A stretch of DNA of 64,000 nt from Verrucomicrobiota bacterium. GTDB taxonomy: Bacteria > Verrucomicrobiota > Verrucomicrobiia > Limisphaerales > J093. Where the stretch lies: NCBI GenBank assembly GCA_016716505.1, contig JADJWF010000011.1, positions 310,001 through 374,000 on the forward strand, in the 5' to 3' direction. Position 1 is the first letter of the stretch; each line of letters starts with the position of its first letter. The notes beneath the pieces were generated by a model that ran no database searches, was not told the DNA's origin, and worked only from the letters and a program-made list of their open reading frames with translations. Position numbers and translations under genes: made by a program. Of the stretch, positions 56,101 to 62,969 are shown piece by piece.

Positions 56101-56983
56101 TGTACCCGGCCGCGTCAGCAGTGGCGCCGGCATACAGTGCCTTGTCCGCGGCGTACGTGGTGATCTTCACGTTGTCCACGTGATGATTCTCGTTGGCACC
56201 GCCCGTGCGACCACCGAACAGCAGCCGACCGCGGCTGGGGGCGTAGCCGGTTTGGAACCGATCCAGAATCGTCCGGCCCTTGTAGGTCACCGTCAGCTCG
56301 CCCGTCTCTTCGAGCTTGACCGTGAATTTCTGCCAACAAAGTTCCGATGGATCTCCGTTCAAATCGGGATTGTACGGCCCGGTTTGAAGGCTGGTCTGGT
56401 CGTCGCACGCGCCATTGCGAGTGGGCAGCCCGACCCGGGTGACGGTCACGTTATCCACGCGAACAATGATACCCTCAATGTCCGGCCCGTCGGGCAGGGT
56501 ATTGCCGGACCACGTGTCGAAGCTGATGGCGATGCCGGTGGTTGTACCAGTCTCCGGCGCGCCCGGCGCGGCGTAGCCCGCCGTGCTGGTGACGTTCCCA
56601 TCCAACATCAACTGCACTTGGGGATCATTTGCCCTCGCGTAGTTGATGGAGAATCCGTCGGCCGGTCGGCCGCTGTTGCCCACCGCATTGCCGATCCGAA
56701 GATCCACCTCAAAATCAAACGCCTTGACAATGAGGCCGTTGTCGAAGTCGGGGAACAGGATTTGACTGTACTGGCTGTTCACAGACTCGGTGATGGCATA
56801 GTAGCCGCCGGGATTACCGCCCGTGGGTTTCCACGGGTCGGGGTTGTTGGTTCCGATGATGAAGTTCGGGTCGTTAGCGGGGTCGGTGGTGAAGTCGTAC
56901 GTGGCCGAGCCCGCGAGGGCCGAGGCGCACGCCGCTACCGCTACACCGAAACCTACCAACGAACGCGATCGTTTGAGTCGCAT
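53102..56983 (-). CDS. giant exported carbohydrate-binding protein (LamG-like, PA14-like and two CBM6-like domains)
   Basis: A 1293-residue protein with a signal peptide (LVGFGVAVAACASALA) at the ATG at 56983; the frame extends upstream to 57121 with no signal. Order of parts: a LamG/legume-lectin-like domain (ATYDFTTDPANDPNFI to LLFGGRTGGANENHH, residues ~25-290); Ig-like repeats; a PA14-like domain (FVEFTQAGLHTFGVNSDDGF, near residue 520); and two CBM6-like modules beginning NSFTIEAEHFDNNG and VFVIEAEDFNTGGG, each with a WYNYTRTIPAG- or WGNYTRVIPAA-type strand and a GGDFDWF or SGDFDWF end. The C-terminal segment (TIEWTGGGTLQAAPAVTGPW) is typical of secreted verrucomicrobial proteins. No catalytic domain was found, so binding polysaccharide at the cell surface is inferred. 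Confidence 0.8.
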   Translation of the reverse strand: MRLKRSRSLVGFGVAVAACASALAGSATYDFTTDPANDPNFIIGTNNPDPWKPTGGNPGGYYAITESVNSQYSQILFPDFDNGLIVKAFDFEVDLRIGNAVGNSGRPADGFSINYARANDPQVQLMLDGNVTSTAGYAAPGAPETGTTTGIAISFDTWSGNTLPDGPDIEGIIVRVDNVTVTRVGLPTRNGACDDQTSLQTGPYNPDLNGDPSELCWQKFTVKLEETGELTVTYKGRTILDRFQTGYAPSRGRLLFGGRTGGANENHHVDNVKITTYAADKALYAGATADAAGYTITLEDSGQSQVVQSSIAVEIDGASVTPTSVSKDGQTTTVRVVTAPNWLASGSQHSVKVSFQDSLGNNLGGTRTATVAPYVDITPDLAVTGVNTAASNRGFLLRTWWLAVDETTNLDFDYANTVARAEQQLWGELGPNRINQPSDLNQTIPGTANKYAHETEYLNHDQAGQSQGMFQDFAADPQRQAPEKLIPGFDGFSITDPDNIACEALFFVEFTQAGLHTFGVNSDDGFAMYVGKNPLDRYQLEGKLLGQFDGGRGTDANNPQSLFTFLVRQPGIYPMRFIWFEGGGGASFEVYQRLADGSLALLNDTTRAANVVKTYAKGPMTPRAHITKVTVPSTFTGPVEIEIMDGDTSVVDGSVRLQVGGADVAATVTKTGQTTTVRYTPPGMRQWITGPNSVRLRYDETGGLSRDQTVTFNFQPGVDALPANSFTIEAEHFDNNGTAQISTGSGYEGGEYAGLAAVHNVDYYQDGNTPDQNGAYRAAIEAGLNPNVPMDSQTAAPPNLDTARPGFEVTTNYKIGWAGNGEWYNYTRTIPAGVYTAYAAHSIDPAGTAGGDLGLVTSGAGTANQTVKTLATIRGTPPGGWGNNGLLPAQDAAGNKAVFKLPGGRVTLRYTTRGGDFDWFTLSPTTAPASVTQAPDPRDSVRNDRVSWTVENFSTSVANGSVSLEVDGAAVPAADLETAYNADGATVRWTKATPGVHSYILRWSDGSPQSFASTMNVAPLPATGVFVIEAEDFNTGGGTANPQKGTAGRDVDVMPYLGGAYQGLSAVAGVDYNSDDGDDSNVYRLGETPNKNINDNLGGRWGRDRGNYEVTANYKLGWVNTADWGNYTRVIPAAKYEVWAALSYDGRSDNQLRATLGLVDNPAATSQTVTPLGSFNAPGSGGWGANNLVPMRDSGGSVAQVSLKDTTTFRFTMDSGDFDWFVLVPVGPYEEGGQPQFTSIRQNANGTITIEWTGGGTLQAAPAVTGPWQDVPGATSPFTFTPDQPAQFGRIRK

Positions 56984-57109
56984 AGGTTTTGTCTGGTTTT
57001 TTGTCGAGTTTGGTTCTGGCCAGAACCGCGGAGTTTCCGGGGCCACCGGCCCTCGCAGAGACAGCCTCCCAAGAGGCGCCTCCGGGGAAACCCCGCAGGT
57101 CTGACCAAA

Positions 57110-57130
57110 AATTTCTGGCAACCAGAAATT
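57110..57130 (-). promoter_or_regulatory. inverted repeat upstream of the giant CBM gene
   Basis: AATTTCTGG (57110-57118) and CCAGAAATT (57122-57130) form a perfect 9-bp inverted repeat with a three-base spacer. On the minus strand a short T run follows it. It lies in an AT-rich patch that stands out in this GC-rich window and in the presumed 5' untranslated region of the gene at 53102-56983. It could be an operator, a weak terminator or an RNA hairpin. Confidence 0.4.
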
Positions 57131-57152
57131 ATTGCCTCGCTTGGTATTTTGA

Positions 57153-57185
57153 AGTCAACGCTTAAGTGACAATTTGCAGATTATA
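57153..57185 (-). promoter_or_regulatory. possible promoter region for the giant CBM gene
   Basis: In the AT-rich patch the minus strand carries a perfect TATAAT (57185-57180) and, downstream of it, TTGACT (57158-57153). They are not a matched pair, so two alternative weak promoters are possible. Evidence is visual only. Confidence 0.35.
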
Positions 57186-57552
57186 CTCCGATCACTGCCA
57201 TCCGTCGGGGGTGACGGTTGCCGGTTGGCGTGAGGCGCCGGGCGGGCGAAGCGACAGCAAAGCCGGCGGTGGAACGGGAAACAAGAACGCGGTCTTGGGC
57301 TGCCAACCGGCGTGTTCGGGCGGGGCGATCGGTTAGTCCAATCGCCGGCTTGTGCTTTCAGGCCCAACGCACGGAGAGCGAATCACCATGATTAGCAAGC
57401 GCCCAGCTCACTCGTCATGATTCGGGAATCCGAGCGATCGGCGGACCAGGGTCATTCGCCACCCAGGCGCCAAAAACGCCGCCGCGAGTTCCGCCCCCCC
57501 CGGATGCCACTTGACCGCCGCGCCAGACCGAACGCACCGTTGCCGCGAAATC

Positions 57553-58422
57553 ATGAGAGCGCGCAGCGTCCCAACGATCCCTCGTTCCGGCGCGCACCGT
57601 GAACCGTGGCGCGGCGGTTTCATGCTCATCGAGTTGCTGGTGGTGATCGGGATCATCGGGGTGCTGGCCAGCATGTTGTTGCCGGCCCTGAGTCGCGGAA
57701 AGGAGCAGGCGCGGCTGATCCAGTGCGTCGGCAACCTCCATCAACTGGGGCTCGCGATCGAGTTGTACAAGGACGACCATCATACCCGGTTCCCGTCCGC
57801 CACTGCCCACGACGCTGTGGACCCCGAGCATCCGGGCATGAAGAGCACCCTGCCGGCGCTGGGCGGGATGAGTCCGCGCCGGCCATTCAACGTAGTCGTG
57901 CCGATGGCGGAGGCGCGGCCGCTGTACCCGTACGTGAAGCCGTCGGCCGTGTACCGCTGCTTCCGGGACCGCGGCCAGCGCCGCCAGTTTTGCGTCCCGG
58001 CGCCACGGCCGGTGAAGGAGTCGAACTGGGAGGCGCTGGGTTGCAGCTACCAGTACAACGGGACGTTGCCGACCGTGCTCGCGGGCGGTGGCTTCCGGCA
58101 GACCCCGGCCGGCAACCTGGCGGGCAAGCCGGAATCGTTTGTCACCAATCCCTCCCTCTTCATCCTGATGTACGAGCCGCCGGCGCGCCTGTACGGCTGC
58201 CTCGGGGAGCCGCCGGAATGGTACCAGTGGCATTACTCGTCCGGCCGCAGCGACCTGGACGATCCGGTGTACGCGCGCCAGCAGTTCCTCTCGCCCATCC
58301 TGTTCGCCGATGGTCGGTCGGCCTATCACAACTTCGCCCGATCGCTGTCCGGCGATCCGTATTTCCCCTACGAGCCGACTGCCAATTGGATCTGGTACGA
58401 ACCCGCCATCGGCTTGAGGTAA
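57553..58422 (+). CDS. type IV pilin/pseudopilin-like (prepilin N-terminal cleavage) protein
   Basis: A 289-residue protein with a prepilin N-terminus: after a basic leader, GGFMLIELLVVIGIIGVLAS has the Gly-Phe cleavage site, Glu+5 and the hydrophobic helix of pilins, followed by SRGKEQARLIQCVGNLHQLGLAIELY. The C-terminal part (FADGRSAYHNFARSL and the Tyr/Trp-rich tail) is like DUF1559-type verrucomicrobial and planctomycete prepilin proteins. An ATG at 57553 was used; the frame is open from 57511. It heads a run of four close genes continuing to 61366. Role in a type II secretion or pseudopilus system is inferred from the N-terminus. Confidence 0.85.
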   Translation: MRARSVPTIPRSGAHREPWRGGFMLIELLVVIGIIGVLASMLLPALSRGKEQARLIQCVGNLHQLGLAIELYKDDHHTRFPSATAHDAVDPEHPGMKSTLPALGGMSPRRPFNVVVPMAEARPLYPYVKPSAVYRCFRDRGQRRQFCVPAPRPVKESNWEALGCSYQYNGTLPTVLAGGGFRQTPAGNLAGKPESFVTNPSLFILMYEPPARLYGCLGEPPEWYQWHYSSGRSDLDDPVYARQQFLSPILFADGRSAYHNFARSLSGDPYFPYEPTANWIWYEPAIGLR

Positions 58423-58435
58423 CCCGCCCGTCACC

Positions 58436-59005
58436 ATGCCGCAAAACGCCGCCAAAGAACTGCACGTTCCCGTCAGCGGGCTGATTGGGCTTCAGCAAAA
58501 GCTCGTGGCCGGACTGACCGCGTACGGAGTGTCCGGCGCCGAGTTGAGCGAACTATTCGGGCGGGACGTGACCGCCATCTGCGTGAAATGCGGGATGACG
58601 GTGTCGGGCGACGAACTGGCAACCGTCGCCCTCGCGGCTTCCGCGGAGGCGCTGTCCGAGCCCAAGCTGGCCCGCCTGCGCCAGGGGTACTGCGGGCGCA
58701 ACGGCTGTGACTCGAACTACTACACGGTGCGGCTCGCCGCGAATTCCAAGGTGGACTGGGACCGCGTGCTGCTCGGACCGGCCGAGCCGACGCCGGAACC
58801 CGAGACCGCGCCCCCGGGCGAACAAGAGCTGGCCGCCGGCGCGGCGAGTGAACGCGCGCAGCGACGCCGCTGGTGGCGCGTCGGGGTCGGCGTGGCGGCG
58901 TTGCTGATCCTGCTGGTGATTCGCCACGTGATGGAGGGCGGCCGCATTCCCTTGTTGCAACCGAAGATGGAGTACCGCACGGGCGCCCCGGTCCAAGTCG
59001 AGTAG
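58436..59005 (+). CDS. hypothetical membrane protein with zinc-ribbon-like cysteines
   Basis: A 189-residue protein 13 bases after the pilin-like gene. CVKCGMT (about residue 49) and YCGRNGCDSNYYTVRL (about residue 85) make a CxxC...CxxxxC arrangement that could bind zinc. A basic RAQRRRWWRVG segment and one transmembrane helix (VGVGVAALLILLVI, about residues 147-160) follow, with a short external tail. No family recognised. Its position suggests an operon with its neighbours. Confidence 0.7.
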   Translation: MPQNAAKELHVPVSGLIGLQQKLVAGLTAYGVSGAELSELFGRDVTAICVKCGMTVSGDELATVALAASAEALSEPKLARLRQGYCGRNGCDSNYYTVRLAANSKVDWDRVLLGPAEPTPEPETAPPGEQELAAGAASERAQRRRWWRVGVGVAALLILLVIRHVMEGGRIPLLQPKMEYRTGAPVQVE

Positions 59006-59021
59006 CCCTTCCCAAACGACC

Positions 59022-60449
59022 ATGAACCGATTCCTTTCCTTCACCGTGCTCGCCCACTTCTGGTTGGCGGCCAACCTGATGCTGGCAGCCCGTGCCGCCG
59101 AGGCCCCACCGCTGCGCGTCGGCCTCGCGCAGGTGGACATCACCCCACCGCTGGGCATTCCGCTGGCGGGCTATTACCACGAGCGGGGCGCGGACGGCGT
59201 GCTGGATCCGCTCTTCAGCAAGGCGCTGGTTTTTGAGGTTCAGGGCCGGCGAGCGGCCCTGGTGGCGCTGGACCTCATTGGAGTGACCCGCGAGATCACG
59301 GATCGCGCCCGCGCGGCGATCGAGCGCACCACCGGCATCCCCGGCGGCCATGTGCTGATTGCCGCCAACCACGCGCACACCGGGCCGGAACTCGCGGAGC
59401 GTGGCCGACGCAGCTCCGAGCTCGGAGGCGGCCATGAACTGGCGGTGAAATTCACCGAGGAACTGCCGGACAAAATCGCCGCCAGCGTGCGGCTGGCCCA
59501 CGAACGCCTCCAACCCGCCCAGCTCAGCGTTGCCTCAGCCCGGTGTGAGGGACTGACCTTCAACCGCCGCTACTTCATGCGCGACGGCTCGGTGGGGTGG
59601 AATCCGGGCAAGCTGAATCCCGACATCATGCTGCCCGCCGGCCCAAGCGATCCGGAGGTGGGCCTTTTGTTGGTCGAGAAGGTTGGCGCTTCGGGGCCGC
59701 GGAGTGTGCTCGCCACGTGCGTGAACTTCGCGATGCACACGGACACCACCGGCGGCAGCCAGATCAGCGCGGACTGGCCCGGCGCCCTGAGCCGCGTGCT
59801 CGCGGGCTACCACGGCGCCGATCACCTGACGCTGGTGACCCTCGGCGCGTGCGGCAACCTCAACCATCTGGATTTCGGCTGGCGCTGGCCCCAGGGCACG
59901 CCCATTGAGCAGCACCGCATCGCCACCCTTCTGGGTGCCGAGATCTTTCGCGCGCACAAGGAACTCCGGCCGCTGCCGCCAGGACCGTTGCGGGTGAGGT
60001 CCGTGATGATCGAGCTGCCGGTGCGGGAACTGAAGCCCGGCGAACTCGAGGAGGCGAAGGCCACGCTCGCCGCCGTGAAGGACGATCGCGGGTCGAATTT
60101 CATGAAGCAGGTGGTGGCGTACCGCGCGCTGGACGTTGCGGAGCGCGAGGGGAAGCCGTTCCGAGTTGAAGTTCAGGCCATCGCCCTCGGGGATCAGGTG
60201 GCGTGGGTCACGCTGCCGGGCGAGGTGTTTGTCGAACTCGGCCTGGCCCTCAAGAAACGGTCGCCCTTTCCGCTCACGCACGTCGTCACCCTCGCCAACG
60301 AGAGCATCGGTTACATCCCGGACCGCCGGAGCTACGCCGAAGGCAACTACGAACCTGAAAGCGCCCGATGCGCGCCGGGCGCCGGCGAGCGGCTCGTGGA
60401 AGCCGCAGTCCAGTTGTTGGCCGACCTTCGAGCCTCTCCGACTCCATGA
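59022..60449 (+). CDS. neutral/alkaline ceramidase-like exported hydrolase
   Basis: A 475-residue protein of the neutral/alkaline ceramidase family (PF04734 type) with a signal peptide (FTVLAHFWLAANLMLAARA). VGLAQVDITPPLGIPLAGYY is the conserved N-terminal strand, AANHAHTGPELAER supplies metal-binding His residues, and CVNFAMHTDTTGGSQISADWPG is a second family block. The catalytic segment of classical ceramidases (GDVSPN-like) reads LGACGNLNHLDFGW here, so the catalytic details may differ and the substrate need not be ceramide. Its stop overlaps the next gene's ATG. Confidence 0.85.
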   Translation: MNRFLSFTVLAHFWLAANLMLAARAAEAPPLRVGLAQVDITPPLGIPLAGYYHERGADGVLDPLFSKALVFEVQGRRAALVALDLIGVTREITDRARAAIERTTGIPGGHVLIAANHAHTGPELAERGRRSSELGGGHELAVKFTEELPDKIAASVRLAHERLQPAQLSVASARCEGLTFNRRYFMRDGSVGWNPGKLNPDIMLPAGPSDPEVGLLLVEKVGASGPRSVLATCVNFAMHTDTTGGSQISADWPGALSRVLAGYHGADHLTLVTLGACGNLNHLDFGWRWPQGTPIEQHRIATLLGAEIFRAHKELRPLPPGPLRVRSVMIELPVRELKPGELEEAKATLAAVKDDRGSNFMKQVVAYRALDVAEREGKPFRVEVQAIALGDQVAWVTLPGEVFVELGLALKKRSPFPLTHVVTLANESIGYIPDRRSYAEGNYEPESARCAPGAGERLVEAAVQLLADLRASPTP

Positions 60450-61366
60450 ACGCTCCCGTCTCTCCGGAACGGTCGTGTCCCTCCTGGACACGGCGAGAGT
60501 TTCTGGCCGCCACGCTGGGCGCGCCGCTTTTGGCCGGCTGCGCCTCGACGGGCCGGTCTTCGGCGCGCTGGCAGATCGGCTGTTACACGCGCCCGTGGGA
60601 CCAGCATGATTACCGTATCGCCCTCGATGCCATCGCTGAGGCGGGCTTCCGCTACGCGGGTATCATGACCGCCAAGGGCCGGTCGTGGGTCATGATCACG
60701 GCCGAGACCGCTCCCGAACAGGCGGCGGAAATCGGGGTGCAGTTGAAACTGCGCGGGCTCCGGGCGGCCTCCGTGTATGGTGACTACCGGGTGACGGCCA
60801 GTGTGGCAGAGAACGTGAAGGCGCTGGAGCGGCTGATCGAGCACTGCGTTGCCTGTGGCTCGCCCGACCTGCTCCTGGGCGGCGTGGGTGAGGCCGCCTT
60901 GCAGGCGCCGTACTACGACGCCGTTCGCGAAGTGTGCGCGTTCGCAGCCGCGCGACACGTGCGCCTGACCATCAAGCCGCACGGCGGGCAGATCGCGACC
61001 GGGCCGCAGTGCCGTCGCGTGATTGAATCCGTGGACCGACCCAACTTCCGGCTCTGGTACGACCCGGGCAACATCTTGTACTACTCGGACGGGGCGCTCG
61101 ATCCGGTGGCGGACGCGGCGACCGTCGCGGGCCTGGTGGCCGGGATGAGCATCAAGGATTTCCTGCCGCCGAAGAATGTGGACGTGACCCCGGGGACCGG
61201 GCGAGTGAACTTTGCGCGGGTCTTCGGGCGCCTGCGGGAAGGCGGCTTCGCGGGCGGACCGTTGGTGGTGGAGTGCGTCGCCCGGCCCAATCCGCAGGAT
61301 GTGAAGGCCATCACCGCGCAAGCGCGCCAGGCCCGCGAATTGGTCGAGCGCCTGGTGTCGGCGTGA
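60446..61366 (+). CDS. Tat-exported sugar phosphate isomerase/epimerase-like TIM-barrel protein
   Basis: A 306-residue protein whose ATG at 60446 overlaps the ceramidase stop (ATGA). A Tat/lipoprotein-like signal (WTRREFLAATLGAPLLAGC) precedes a TIM barrel: RIALDAIAEAGFRYAGIM, LIEHCVACGSPDLLLGG, LTIKPHGGQIATG and LWYDPGNILYYSDG, with GGPLVVECVARPN at the end. It belongs to the xylose-isomerase-like superfamily. The pairing with a ceramidase-like hydrolase suggests a shared glycolipid or sugar pathway, which is inference. Confidence 0.85.
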   Translation: MNAPVSPERSCPSWTRREFLAATLGAPLLAGCASTGRSSARWQIGCYTRPWDQHDYRIALDAIAEAGFRYAGIMTAKGRSWVMITAETAPEQAAEIGVQLKLRGLRAASVYGDYRVTASVAENVKALERLIEHCVACGSPDLLLGGVGEAALQAPYYDAVREVCAFAAARHVRLTIKPHGGQIATGPQCRRVIESVDRPNFRLWYDPGNILYYSDGALDPVADAATVAGLVAGMSIKDFLPPKNVDVTPGTGRVNFARVFGRLREGGFAGGPLVVECVARPNPQDVKAITAQARQARELVERLVSA

Positions 61367-61497
61367 GCGGGGAGGCGGTGGATTCCGGGTGGCGCGCGGT
61401 CGGCGCGAGCCGCCACGGGCAGGATGCGCCTTGGCAGCCTGGATTTCCCGACTTGTTGAATCCTCCCGCCGGTCTCATCGTCTCCGGTACCACATCT

Positions 61498-62865
61498 ATG
61501 AATCACATCCCCCTTGTCCGAACGTCCCGCCGGGAATTCCTCCGCACCACTGCCCGCATCGCCGCCGTCACGGCGGCGGCCAGTTCCTCCCTGCCCTTTG
61601 TCCACGCCGCCGGCAGCGACCTGATCCAGGTCGCGCTGATTGGTTGCGGCGGGCGTGGCACGGGGGCCGCCGACAACGCGCTGTCCACCGTCAGGCAGGG
61701 CCCCATCAAGCTGGTGGCCATGGCGGAGGTTTTCGACGAGAAGTTGAAACGCAGCGTCGAGGGGCTGAGCCGGAAGTTCCCCGACCAGTTTGATGTTCCG
61801 CCCGACCGGCGGTTCACGGGTTGGGACGGCTACAAGAAGGCCATGGATTGCCTTAAGCCAGGAGACGTGGCGATTTTCGCGACGCCGCCCGCCTTCCGGT
61901 GGGTTCACCTGACGTACGCCATTGAAAAGGGCCTGAACGTCTTCATGGAGAAACCCGTGACGGTGGACGGCCCGACCACCCGCCGCATGTTCGAACTCGC
62001 CGACGCGGCGGACAAAAAGAACCTCAAGGTGGGGGTCGGCCTGATGGTCCGCCACTGTCGGGGCCGGCAGGAGCTCTGGAAACGGATTCGCGAGGGCGAG
62101 ATCGGGGACATTGTGCTGATGCGCGGCTATCGCACCGGCGGCCAGGCGGCCAACACCGGTCCGAAGCCGGCCAACATGTCCGAGTTCCGCTTTCAGGTGC
62201 AACGCTTTCACAGCTTCCTCTGGTCGGGCGGCGGGCTGTTCAGCGACTACAACATTCACCAGGTGGACGAACTCAGTTGGATGAAGGACGCCTGGCCCGT
62301 CAGCGCCCACGGCACCGGCGGCCGGCACTTCCGCGGCAATTCGGTGGACCAGAACTTCGACAGCTACTCGGTGGAGTACACCTACCCGGACGGCACGAAG
62401 ATGTTCTTCATCGGCCGGCACATGAACGGCTGCCACGAGGAATTCGCCAGCTACGTGCACGGCACCAAAGGGGCGGCGATCGTCTCCACCGCCGCGCACA
62501 CACCGGGCCGCGTGCGCACCTTCAAGGGACACAACCTGACGCGGGCGAACATGCTCTGGGCCTTTCCGCAGCCGGAGCCCAGCCCGTACCAACTCGAATG
62601 GGACGACCTCATCGCCGCGATCCGGGGCAACCAGCCCTACAACGAAATCAAGCGCGGCGCCATCGCCAGCCTCGTGACCTCGATGGGGCGCATGGCCGCC
62701 CACACGGGCCAGATCATCCAGTACGAGGACATGCTCAACAGCGATCACGAGTATGCTCCCGGCCTCGACCAGCTCGGTGAGGATTCACCGGCGCCGCTGC
62801 AGGCGGGTCCCGACGGCAAATACCCGGTGCCGACTCCGGGCCAGACCAAGGGACGGGAGTTCTGA
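61498..62865 (+). CDS. Tat-exported Gfo/Idh/MocA family oxidoreductase
   Basis: A 455-residue protein; the ATG at 61498 gives a Tat signal (TSRREFLRTTARIAAVTAAA). IQVALIGCGGRGTGAADNAL is the dinucleotide-binding motif, ATPPAFRWVHLTYAIEKGLNV and MEKPVTVDGPTTRRMF follow, and the C-terminal domain contains GGGLFSDYNIHQVDEL. It differs clearly from the Gfo/Idh protein at 46314-47648. A 131-base gap separates it from the isomerase gene, on the same strand. Confidence 0.9.
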   Translation: MNHIPLVRTSRREFLRTTARIAAVTAAASSSLPFVHAAGSDLIQVALIGCGGRGTGAADNALSTVRQGPIKLVAMAEVFDEKLKRSVEGLSRKFPDQFDVPPDRRFTGWDGYKKAMDCLKPGDVAIFATPPAFRWVHLTYAIEKGLNVFMEKPVTVDGPTTRRMFELADAADKKNLKVGVGLMVRHCRGRQELWKRIREGEIGDIVLMRGYRTGGQAANTGPKPANMSEFRFQVQRFHSFLWSGGGLFSDYNIHQVDELSWMKDAWPVSAHGTGGRHFRGNSVDQNFDSYSVEYTYPDGTKMFFIGRHMNGCHEEFASYVHGTKGAAIVSTAAHTPGRVRTFKGHNLTRANMLWAFPQPEPSPYQLEWDDLIAAIRGNQPYNEIKRGAIASLVTSMGRMAAHTGQIIQYEDMLNSDHEYAPGLDQLGEDSPAPLQAGPDGKYPVPTPGQTKGREF

Positions 62866-62969
62866 GGGGCGACCGGACGGGTGAGATCCGGGCGGCGCGT
62901 CAAGCCGCACCGGCCGCGAAGCAAGGCGGAACCTTGCTGGGGCTGCCGGCGGACGAAGCAGGCCGCCCC

